In this document: in pieces, positions 1 to 4,780 of the stretch | Layout: every line of letters begins with the position of its first letter | How positions within the stretch are numbered: position 1 is the stretch's first letter | Source: Parcubacteria group bacterium CG11_big_fil_rev_8_21_14_0_20_41_14 | Lineage (GTDB): Bacteria; Patescibacteriota; Patescibacteriia; UBA2169 | Direction: 5' to 3' | NCBI GenBank assembly: GCA_002787075.1 | Contig: PCVT01000013.1 | Span: 1-10,746, forward strand | DNA: 10,746 nt | Translations under genes and position numbers: made by a program | Notes under the pieces: model-generated | Told to the model about the DNA's origin: nothing | The model's input: the letters and a program-made list of their open reading frames with translations, nothing else | Database searches by the model: none

Positions 1-12
1 ATTGACTAGGTT

Positions 13-73
13 ATATAAGTCCGCCTGCTATCTATATCCTAATATTACGTAGTCGCTGCTGGCGGACTTATAT
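13..73. repeat. Stem-loop unit A1 (13-bp perfect arms)
   Basis: The arms 13-25 (ATATAAGTCCGCC) and 61-73 (GGCGGACTTATAT) are perfectly complementary over 13 bases. The loop is 35 bases; it begins TGCTAT (26-31) and ends TGCT. The loop also contains the nonamer TAATATTAC at 40-48. This is the longest arm pair in the array. Confidence 0.7.
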
Positions 74-77
74 GTTT

Positions 78-135
78 GCCAAGAGGGATGCTATTTGAGG
101 CCTATTATTAATTTATGATTGTCATTCCGCTTGGT
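78..135. repeat. Stem-loop unit A2 (imperfect arms)
   Basis: The arms 78-88 (GCCAAGAGGGA) and 125-135 pair with one A-G mismatch (84/129) and two G-T pairs (78/135 and 87/126). The 36-base loop begins TGCTAT (89-94), at the same place as in units A1 and A3, and two further pairs (89/124, 90/123) are possible. The 5' arm resembles that of A3: 13 of 18 bases match across arm plus TGCTAT. Confidence 0.55.
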
Positions 136-153
136 TGTTCTTTCTTATTTCAA

Positions 154-212
154 TGCCAGACAGAATGCTATGTGGCAAATATAACTATTATGGCTTTGCT
201 TTCTGTCTGGCA
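154..212. repeat. Stem-loop unit A3 (12-bp perfect arms)
   Basis: The arms 154-165 (TGCCAGACAGAA) and 201-212 (TTCTGTCTGGCA) are perfectly complementary over 12 bases. The 35-base loop begins TGCTAT (166-171) and ends TGCT, exactly as in unit A1, while the arm sequence is different. The loop centre carries TATTAT, also found in the loops of A2 and B1. Confidence 0.7.
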
Positions 213-218
213 ACAAAA

Positions 219-264
219 ACACCAGCTAAGCCCAAAGTATTATTTACAACTAGTCTACTGGTGT
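219..264. repeat. Stem-loop unit B1
   Basis: The arms ACACCAG (219-225) and CTGGTGT (258-264) pair over 7 bases around a 32-base loop. The loop begins CTAAG and contains ACAACTAGT near its 3' end. Unit B2 has the same two landmarks with unrelated arms. Confidence 0.45.
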
Positions 265-269
265 GCCGC

Positions 270-312
270 GAGGAGCTAAGAATTTTATGTAATTAAACAA
301 CAGTTGCTCCTC
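270..312. repeat. Stem-loop unit B2
   Basis: The arms GAGGAGC (270-276) and GCTCCTC (306-312) pair over 7 bases around a 29-base loop. CTAAG (276-280) overlaps the arm end, and ACAACAGT precedes the 3' arm, as in unit B1. The same arms and the same loop length occur again in unit B5 (471-517). GAGGAG resembles a Shine-Dalgarno sequence and CTCCTC an anti-Shine-Dalgarno sequence, but no start codon sits at a useful distance. Confidence 0.45.
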
Positions 313-320
313 AAAAACAG

Positions 321-353
321 CCCCGCTGAAGCAAAAACTTCAGCGGGGTTTTT
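321..353 (+). terminator. Intrinsic terminator inside the array
   Basis: An 11-bp perfect GC-rich stem (321-331 with 338-348) has a 6-base loop and is followed at once by five T, one C and four T. This is a textbook intrinsic terminator on the plus strand. No protein gene precedes it in the window, so its transcript should be noncoding (hairpin units A1 to B2) or start beyond the left edge. Confidence 0.85.
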
Positions 354-358
354 CTTTT

Positions 359-407
359 GGCCAAAGCACGGGCGACCTAAACAGAACTTTTTTTCTTAGC
401 TTTGACC
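359..407. repeat. Stem-loop unit B3
   Basis: Arms 359-367 and 399-407 pair over eight of nine positions (core CAAAGC with GCTTTG; mismatch 361/405). The loop is 31 bases and includes a run of seven T. The unit directly abuts unit B4. Confidence 0.4.
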
Positions 408-462
408 TTGTGTCCAGAGCAGACAGCTGCTAACGCAACCCAACGCCTAGCACCAGACACAA
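408..462. repeat. Stem-loop unit B4
   Basis: The arms TTGTGTC (408-414) and GACACAA (456-462) pair over 7 bases. The 41-base loop contains a small inner hairpin, AGCAG (418-422) with CTGCT (427-431). This is the longest loop of the array, and as a unit it is weaker than the others. Confidence 0.35.
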
Positions 463-470
463 ATGAACAA

Positions 471-517
471 TTGAGGAGCACCGTCTTCTTAAAAAAAGCT
501 CATTACTAGCTCCTCAA
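471..517. repeat. Stem-loop unit B5
   Basis: The arms TTGAGGAGC (471-479) and GCTCCTCAA (509-517) pair over 9 bases around a 29-base loop. The inner 7 bases of each arm and the loop length are identical to unit B2, but the loop sequence is unrelated. Confidence 0.5.
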
Positions 518-523
518 ATTTTT

Positions 524-571
524 GCATGGAGACAGCTCGGGAGTAAACAAATCTATAATTTAGCTCCACGC
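524..571. repeat. Stem-loop unit B6
   Basis: The arms GCATGGAG (524-531) and CTCCACGC (564-571) pair at seven of eight positions (mismatch 526/569). The loop is 32 bases. From 572 to the ychF promoter at 614 only a tiny hairpin (GACG 595-598 with CGTC 602-605) is visible. Confidence 0.4.
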
Positions 572-613
572 CTCTTAATTTATAAACTATTACAGACGGC
601 TCGTCAACCGCTC

Positions 614-642
614 TTCACACAACCCAAAAACCGCGCTATACT
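614..642 (+). promoter_or_regulatory. Sigma-70-type promoter of ychF
   Basis: TTCACA (614-619) and TATACT (637-642) each match five of six consensus bases and are separated by exactly 17 bases. Transcription should begin near 649, giving a leader of about 30 bases before ATG 680. The leader has no Shine-Dalgarno-like sequence. Confidence 0.6.
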
Positions 643-679
643 CTGAATACTTATTATATATCACTTTTGACTTAAAACC

Positions 680-1735
680 ATGTCATTCTCCATCGGAATA
701 GTAGGCCTGCCAAATGTGGGCAAATCAACGCTTTTCAAAGCACTCACTAAAAAGCAGGTTCCTGCTGAAAATTTTCCTTTTTGCACAATAGACCCGAATA
801 TCGGGATTGTTGAAGTGCCTGATGAGCGTTTGCTCAAATTGACGCAAATCTCAAAATCAGAAAAAACCATTCCCACGGCAATTGAATTTGTTGACATCGC
901 GGGCTTAGTTAAAGGCGCGCACAAAGGCGAGGGCTTGGGCAACAAATTCCTCTCTCACATAAGAGAAGTGGATGCCATAGCGCATGTGGTGCGCGATTTT
1001 GAGAATTCTAATATCCAGCATGTTGAAAACAGCGTGGACGCTAAGCGAGATAAAGAAATTATTTTGCTTGAATTAATAATGGCAGACCTCGCGACAGTGG
1101 AAAAGCGATTAAAAGACGCGCACTCCCAAGCAAAGGGCGGAGACAAAATCGCGATAAAAGCAGTAAGCGCGTTGGAAAAAATCAAAGCCCAATTAGATAG
1201 CGAGCATATGGCAAGCGACGCAAATCTTTCAGATGAAGAAAAATTCGCAATCCGCGATTTGCAACTATTAACGCAAAAACCAATTCTCACGGTTGTGAAC
1301 GTGGCAGAAGAAGACGCTAACAGAGAACCAAAAAATGAAAACGAAATTATCATTTCCGCGAAAATTGAATCAGAATTAGCAGAGCTTTCGGACGAAGACG
1401 CACGCGCAATGCTCAAGGACTTGGGTATGAATCAATCAGGGCTTGATAAATTGATTACTGCTTCATATCGCCTTCTGAATCTGATCACATTCTTAACAAG
1501 CGGGCCACAAGAATCAAGAGCTTGGACAGTGGAGAATGGATCAACTGCTCCCCAAGCAGCCGGAAAAATCCACACTGATTTTGAAAAGGGCTTTATCCGC
1601 GCTGAGGTAATTGGATATGATGATTTTGTGAAATACAATGGCGAACTTGGCGCAAAAGAAGCCGGCAAAATGAATCTTGAGGGAAAAGAATACATAATGC
1701 AGGATGGAGATATTTGTCACTTTTTGCATAATTAG
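680..1735 (+). CDS. ychF: YchF/OLA1-family P-loop ATPase
   Basis: This is a complete, 351-residue YchF, an Obg-related P-loop protein that binds the ribosome and hydrolyses ATP rather than GTP; family members are linked to translation and oxidative-stress responses. The P-loop GLPNVGKS is at residues 9-16, the switch I region FPFCTIDPN at 32-40, and the G3 region DIAGLVKGA at about 72-80, followed by HKGEGLGN. In place of the GTP-specific NKxD there is NVAE (207-210), the substitution that gives YchF its preference for ATP. A helical coiled-coil insertion spans roughly 125-195, and the C-terminal TGS domain runs from about 266 to 349, with the typical AWTVENGSTAPQAAGKIHTD stretch. The start is fixed by family alignment. 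The gene has its own promoter and is convergent with the next gene. Typical family length is about 363 residues, so nothing is missing. Confidence 0.97.
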   Translation: MSFSIGIVGLPNVGKSTLFKALTKKQVPAENFPFCTIDPNIGIVEVPDERLLKLTQISKSEKTIPTAIEFVDIAGLVKGAHKGEGLGNKFLSHIREVDAIAHVVRDFENSNIQHVENSVDAKRDKEIILLELIMADLATVEKRLKDAHSQAKGGDKIAIKAVSALEKIKAQLDSEHMASDANLSDEEKFAIRDLQLLTQKPILTVVNVAEEDANREPKNENEIIISAKIESELAELSDEDARAMLKDLGMNQSGLDKLITASYRLLNLITFLTSGPQESRAWTVENGSTAPQAAGKIHTDFEKGFIRAEVIGYDDFVKYNGELGAKEAGKMNLEGKEYIMQDGDICHFLHN

Positions 1736-1740
1736 ATATA

Positions 1741-1786
1741 TGCCTGCCGGCCGAAGCTTGTGTACTCGCAAGCGTAGGAGGGCCAT
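1741..1786. terminator. Imperfect hairpin between convergent genes
   Basis: GCTTG (1756-1760) pairs with CAAGC (1769-1773), and outer GGCC blocks (1749-1752 and 1781-1784) can also pair across an uneven internal loop. ATTTTA follows on the plus strand. It lies in the 65-base gap between two converging genes and could end transcription from both sides, but the stem is poor. Its GC-rich composition against AT-rich surroundings suggests a dispersed intergenic element. Confidence 0.35.
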
Positions 1787-1800
1787 TTTAGATTTGCAAA

Positions 1801-3000
1801 CTAAATTTTTTCCAATATCAGAATTTCCCGAAACACACTCTGCCCGGGCCGGCCATACAACAGAGTCCCGCGATTAGTTAAAGGATATACATCTTGAAAT
1901 TCAACAGGATATGGCGCGACAACACGCAGACCAAGCTCATCTAGTTTATCAAAAGCAGAAATATAAATTCCTTGCTTCACAAAATATGGCCAAGCAATCA
2001 CGGTCCGTTTTCCATCTTTCAAAACAAAGCGCATCTTACCCAAAGCATTCTCGTAAAACTCGCTTAATGATTTTTCAATTGCCTCAATCTTTACGCGGGA
2101 TTCATCCTCCTGAAGAGGAGGCCCTAAATCAAATTCTGTAACAATCGCGTCCATGGATTTTTCAGCCAATGTCTTATCCAGTGTGCGAACATCCATAGCA
2201 TCAATCTTGTAATCAGGCAAAGATGTTTTTTGACTATTCAAAAGCCATTCAATATTTTTCTTAGCTCCCCGAATCGCCTGCTCATCAACATCAGTGCCAA
2301 TAACTTTGTACTTCATCAACAAAGCTTCTTGCAAAACAGTTCCGATTCCGCAGAATGGATCCAGAATCAAACCACCATCATCAACGCCAGACATATTAAT
2401 CATTGACCGCGCAAGCTTAGGCGGAATCATGCCCCGCTTCATATCCCGCGTTGGCCTGTCAAAATCCCTGTGAGAATAATCTTCAAACGGCTGAACTGAT
2501 TCTGTTTTTCCGATTAGCACTCCATTGTCCGCGAACATCAAGCAAAGCTCAACTCCTTTATCCAGTAATTTATTCTTAACAACATCAACGCTTGATAAAT
2601 TTCCGCTCTTTGATTCAACCAATCTGACTGACACGTTCTGCTGTTTTAACAATTTCTTTGAACCTAATCCAAGCGCTTTTAACTCGCGCTGATTTATAAC
2701 CTTGCCGCCTAAATCATACGCGCTTAATCCAAAATGAAATTTATTGCCCTGTTTTATAAATTTTTGCAAAATAGACACCAAAACACCAGCATTAATTTTA
2801 TCAGCTTTTTCAATCACAAAACCTGATTTTGGAACACTGCCCAAAATTGATGGACCAAAAGAGCCAATTTCCGCATCTATAATAATTGCTAAATCTTTGC
2901 TAAAATTAGCAATTTTTTCATCATTTTGCCCTAAAAACTGATATATCTCAGCAAAAGAAACCGCCTTTTCCCTGCCTAAAATCAAAAATGAATTATTCAT
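1801..3000 (-). CDS. Trm11/TrmG10-like class I SAM-dependent methyltransferase
   Basis: This 399-residue protein has the architecture of the Trm11/TrmG10 family, which methylates N2 of guanosine 10 in archaeal and eukaryotic tRNA; bacterial members are mostly uncharacterised. The N-terminal half (about 1-165) is expected to hold a THUMP-like RNA-binding module, though this is weak by eye. Residues 181-203 carry the family signature RPTRDMKRG followed by PPKLARSMIN. SAM motif I is DPFCGIGT (214-221), with an acidic motif II at GTDVDE (235-240). The catalytic motif IV, usually (N/D)PPY or TxPPYG, here reads TEFDLGPPL (288-296): the PP is present but the aromatic residue that normally follows is replaced by Leu. 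A tRNA G10 methyltransferase role is therefore an inference, and a different base or RNA is possible. The transcript probably starts at or next to the ATG. Confidence 0.8.
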   Translation of the reverse strand: MNNSFLILGREKAVSFAEIYQFLGQNDEKIANFSKDLAIIIDAEIGSFGPSILGSVPKSGFVIEKADKINAGVLVSILQKFIKQGNKFHFGLSAYDLGGKVINQRELKALGLGSKKLLKQQNVSVRLVESKSGNLSSVDVVKNKLLDKGVELCLMFADNGVLIGKTESVQPFEDYSHRDFDRPTRDMKRGMIPPKLARSMINMSGVDDGGLILDPFCGIGTVLQEALLMKYKVIGTDVDEQAIRGAKKNIEWLLNSQKTSLPDYKIDAMDVRTLDKTLAEKSMDAIVTEFDLGPPLQEDESRVKIEAIEKSLSEFYENALGKMRFVLKDGKRTVIAWPYFVKQGIYISAFDKLDELGLRVVAPYPVEFQDVYPLTNRGTLLYGRPGQSVFREILILEKI

Positions 3001-3006
3001 ACATAT

Positions 3007-3034
3007 ATCCTACAGCATACTTGCGTTTTTTCAA
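3007..3034 (-). promoter_or_regulatory. Promoter of the methyltransferase gene, leaderless spacing
   Basis: Read on the minus strand, TTGAAA (3034-3029) and TAGGAT (3012-3007) are separated by 16 bases. Six bases (ATATGT) then lead straight to ATG 3000-2998. A start about seven bases after the -10 box falls on the ATG, so the mRNA would have no 5' leader. Confidence 0.5.
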
Positions 3035-3059
3035 AGTGTATGATAGCATAATTTTAGTT

Positions 3060-3130
3060 CCTCTTCCCCATCCAGCGAGATGGATGCCCCATTATCCTAA
3101 AGAGGACAAAAAAGGATTATTTTTTTATTT
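3060..3130 (+). promoter_or_regulatory. Structured rpsF leader, possible autoregulatory element
   Basis: CCTCTT (3060-3065) can pair with AAGAGG (3100-3105) and enclose a small hairpin, CCATC (3068-3072) with GATGG (3079-3083). Alternatively ATCCT (3094-3098) pairs with AGGAT (3113-3117), followed by a T-rich tract. The two folds exclude each other because AAGAGG lies in the loop of the second. In many bacteria an S6:S18 complex binds a structured rpsF leader; the conserved CCG of that motif is not obvious here. I could not identify a convincing promoter for rpsF. Confidence 0.35.
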
Positions 3131-3148
3131 GAATTATTGAATTATACT

Positions 3149-3676
3149 ATGCAAGAATACGAATTATGCGTCATATTTCCAGGAAGCAAAACAGAACAAG
3201 AAAACACTGAAACCGCGAAAGCTGTTGTTGAGGATTTGCTAAAGCAGAATAATGCTGAAGTAAAATTTACTCATTCATTGGGCCGCAAAAAAATGGCATA
3301 CCAAATCAACACTCAATCTCATGGCGATTACAGAGTATATTTATTTGAATCAGAAAAAGACGCGATACAGAAAATCAATGAAAAACTGCGCCTATCCCAG
3401 CAGATTTTAAGGCACTTGATTATAAAACTTGAAAATATTTCAATTGAAGCAAAAATTAAATCATTAGAAGAACCCAAAAAAGAGTTAATTGAAGAAGGTG
3501 ATGAAGATAAGCAAGAAGAAAAGCCCAAACACGAAAAAACTCAAGTAACTTTTGTTGAGGAAGAAGCCAAAAAAGAAATCCACAAAGAACAAGACGCGAA
3601 AAAGGACGAAAAAAAGGTAAGCTTGGACCAGCTGGATGAAAAACTTGATGAATTGCTTGAGAGTGATAAACTATAA
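3149..3676 (+). CDS. rpsF: 30S ribosomal protein S6 (bS6) with charged C-terminal extension
   Basis: This is a 175-residue S6, a 30S platform protein that forms a heterodimer with S18. The family fold occupies about residues 1-100: MQEYELCVIF at the start, SLGRKKMAYQI at 43-53, and GDYRVYLFE around 59-67. Residues 105-160 form a highly charged, Lys/Glu-rich extension, and the end (VSLDQLDEKLDELL, 157-170) looks like a short amphipathic helix. Typical S6 is 95-135 residues, so the tail is long. I chose ATG 3149 rather than the in-frame TTG at 3137 because family members begin three or four residues before YEL. No Shine-Dalgarno sequence is seen. It is the first gene of the operon with ssb and rpsR, so S6 and S18 are made together. 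Confidence 0.95.
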   Translation: MQEYELCVIFPGSKTEQENTETAKAVVEDLLKQNNAEVKFTHSLGRKKMAYQINTQSHGDYRVYLFESEKDAIQKINEKLRLSQQILRHLIIKLENISIEAKIKSLEEPKKELIEEGDEDKQEEKPKHEKTQVTFVEEEAKKEIHKEQDAKKDEKKVSLDQLDEKLDELLESDKL

Positions 3677-3703
3677 GAGCAATAATCATTAACACAAAAA
3701 CAT

Positions 3704-4165
3704 ATGGATCTGAACAAAGTTATGCTTATCGGGAGGGTGACGCAGGATCCTGAAGTTCGCACCACCCCAAGCGGGGTCGCGGTTACGAGCTTCGGGCTTG
3801 CCACGAATCTTTACTGGAACGACCAGCAAGGACAAAGGCAAGAAAAAGTGGAATTCCACAATATAGTTGCCTGGCGAAAGCTGGCTGAAATCTGCGGGCA
3901 GTATCTGCACAAGGGCTCTAAAATTTATTTAGAGGGCAGATTACAGACATCGTCATGGGATGATCAGAGCGGAAACAAAAGATATAGAACTGAAGTAATT
4001 GCTGACAATATGATTATGCTTGACAGGAAATCCGACTCAGGAGGATCATCATACTCAGGCCCGCAAGAGCAATCCAATGCTCCAACTCAGCAAGGTCCGG
4101 AAGCGCAAGCGCCAAGCACGCAAACGCAAGAAGATGAAATAAGCGTTGAAGATATACCATTTTAA
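3704..4165 (+). CDS. ssb: Single-stranded DNA-binding protein
   Basis: This 153-residue SSB has the standard bacterial layout. The OB-fold covers about residues 1-107, opening with MDLNKVMLIGRVTQDPEVR and containing FHNIVAWRKLAEIC (51-64) and the KGSKIYLEGRLQT strand (70-82). A flexible Gly/Ser/Gln/Pro-rich linker follows (about 110-142). The acidic tip (EDEISVEDIPF, 143-153) is the conserved site that recruits replication and repair partners such as RecA accessory factors and helicases. It lies between rpsF and rpsR with 27 and 6 bases of spacing, the conserved bacterial order. No Shine-Dalgarno motif precedes the ATG, so translation may depend on coupling or on an open AT-rich leader. Confidence 0.97.
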   Translation: MDLNKVMLIGRVTQDPEVRTTPSGVAVTSFGLATNLYWNDQQGQRQEKVEFHNIVAWRKLAEICGQYLHKGSKIYLEGRLQTSSWDDQSGNKRYRTEVIADNMIMLDRKSDSGGSSYSGPQEQSNAPTQQGPEAQAPSTQTQEDEISVEDIPF

Positions 4166-4171
4166 ACAATT

Positions 4172-4396
4172 ATGCCAATTCCAACCACAACCAAAGATAA
4201 AGGATGCTTCATCTGCAAAAATAATATCAAGGATATTGATTACAAAGATCCTGATATTCTTAACCGCTTTACTAGCGCCTATGGCAAAATTATGCCAAAG
4301 AAAAGAAGTGGAGCATGCGCGAAGCATCAGCGCGCTGTTAGCAGAGCCATAAAAAATTCCCGCATTATGGGCTTTATGCCGTTTGTGGTTGAATAA
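4172..4396 (+). CDS. rpsR: 30S ribosomal protein S18 (bS18), zinc-binding form
   Basis: This complete 74-residue S18 is the partner of S6 on the 30S platform. Cys12-x-x-Cys15 and Cys49-x-x-His52 form the zinc-ribbon set of the C+ paralogue type. Other family landmarks are IDYKDPDIL (22-30), GKIMPKKRSG (38-47), KHQR (51-54) and the final basic helix AIKNSRIMGFMP (59-70). It starts 6 bases after the ssb stop without a visible Shine-Dalgarno sequence. In many bacteria rplI (L9) follows; here a terminator follows 14 bases after the stop codon and no rplI is found in the window. Confidence 0.96.
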   Translation: MPIPTTTKDKGCFICKNNIKDIDYKDPDILNRFTSAYGKIMPKKRSGACAKHQRAVSRAIKNSRIMGFMPFVVE

Positions 4397-4406
4397 TTCT
4401 TGATTC

Positions 4407-4446
4407 AAAAGAGCGCCCGCCGAATCGGCAGGCGCTCTTTTTCTTT
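4407..4446 (+). terminator. Terminator of the rpsF-ssb-rpsR operon, left copy of the 36-base repeat
   Basis: The hairpin 4411-4437 has a 7-bp GC stem (GAGCGCC with GGCGCTC), one C/A mismatch, then GCCG with CGGC around an AAT loop. It has A4 on the left and T5-C-T4 on the right. Positions 4407-4442 are identical to 7759-7794, in the same orientation. It separates the ribosomal operon from the toxin-antitoxin promoter just downstream. Confidence 0.88.
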
Positions 4447-4456
4447 TATGTTACTG

Positions 4457-4471
4457 TGCTATACTTACTGT
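4457..4471 (+). promoter_or_regulatory. Extended -10 promoter of the antitoxin gene, leaderless spacing
   Basis: TGCTATACT (4457-4465) is an extended -10 element (TG, one base, TATACT). Six bases separate it from ATG 4472, so the transcript should begin at or next to the start codon. No good -35 box is seen, as is usual for extended -10 promoters. The minus-strand remnant at 7508-7742 has the same arrangement. Confidence 0.55.
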
Positions 4472-4780
4472 ATGGCACTACATGCAAAAAAAATAAAAAA
4501 ACTTCCTGTTTTTTTTAAGCCGATTTTGTGGTCTTATAATATTAAAAAGCTTGATATCAAAAAACACAAGAAGATTATTATTGTTGCGGCCGTTAATTAT
4601 GGCGGTTTGAGACACTGGTATTGGATCGCGCGACAGTATGGGGTTCGCTCGGTTCGCTCGGTTCTCTCAAAAATGCCGGCTACCGCAATTCGCAAGCATG
4701 TGCGACCGCTCGCTAAAATTATTTTTTCAGTAAAATCATTTAACTATGCATCCAGAGGTTCTGCCAAAAGGAGGAAGTGA
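4472..4780 (+). CDS. DUF6922-like protein, probable antitoxin of an AbiEii-type pair
   Basis: This small basic protein (102 residues from ATG 4472) resembles DUF6922-type proteins that are usually encoded just before AbiEii-like nucleotidyltransferases in Patescibacteria. The recognisable core is FFKPILWSYNIKKLDIKK (14-31), then KKIIIVAAVNYG (33-44) and HWYWIARQYG (48-57), followed by a basic C-terminus. Its role as the antitoxin is inferred from gene order and the 35-base overlap with the next gene. An open frame extends upstream to 4400, but that part is read through the terminator hairpin and across the promoter, so ATG 4472 is the start. A nine-base unit repeated three times (4642-4668) encodes VRS-VRS-VLS, suggesting a recent in-frame duplication. 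Confidence 0.72.
   Translation: MALHAKKIKKLPVFFKPILWSYNIKKLDIKKHKKIIIVAAVNYGGLRHWYWIARQYGVRSVRSVLSKMPATAIRKHVRPLAKIIFSVKSFNYASRGSAKRRK

Larger units (their letters stand above)
13..571. repeat. Tandem array of ten inverted-repeat (stem-loop) units
   Basis: This gene-free stretch consists almost entirely of inverted repeats laid end to end: 13-73, 78-135, 154-212, 219-264, 270-312, 321-348 (a terminator), 359-407, 408-462, 471-517 and 524-571. Apart from the terminator, arms are 7-13 bases and loops 29-41 bases; gaps between units are 0-18 bases. For random sequence fewer than one perfect 7-base arm pair would be expected at these loop lengths in a stretch this long, and the 9-, 12- and 13-base pairs are far beyond chance. 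Three units share a loop-start motif although their arms differ. The first unit starts 13 bases from the window edge, so the array may continue upstream. I do not recognise it as a known RNA or recombination site. It could be one or two multi-hairpin RNAs (the terminator at 321-353 implies plus-strand transcription of the left half), or DNA that folds when single-stranded. Confidence 0.6.

Noticed and set aside
115..279. 54-codon open frame starting ATG 115 (MIVIPLGCSFLF...) within the hairpin array
   Set aside because: It has no recognisable similarity, no ribosome-binding site and unusual Cys-rich composition, and it runs through three inverted repeats. A frame of this length is not unlikely by chance here.
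258..353. T-box riboswitch, because UGGUGUGCCGCG at 259-270 resembles UGGNACCGCG before a terminator
   Set aside because: The match needs an insertion, the terminator does not pair with it to form the usual antiterminator, and no aminoacyl-tRNA synthetase or amino-acid gene follows.
554..559. Perfect TATAAT as a second ychF promoter
   Set aside because: There is no -35 box at a suitable distance and no TG extension; it lies in a hairpin loop. The 614-642 pair is better.
13..571. CRISPR array, because loops of 29-41 bases resemble spacer lengths
   Set aside because: There is no constant direct repeat: the arms differ between units, and no cas genes are present.
13..571. Integron attC array
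   Set aside because: The conserved core boxes (RYYYAAC and GTTRRRY) are not seen at the unit ends, and there are no cassette genes or integrase in the window.
3137..3148. TTG start four codons upstream of the rpsF ATG
   Set aside because: ATG 3149 matches the family start, and the upstream TTG has no supporting signal.
4400..4471. Upstream extension of the antitoxin frame (…KSARRIGRRSF…)
   Set aside because: It is translated from the terminator hairpin and crosses the promoter. The same peptide arises at the right repeat (near 7762) for the same reason.
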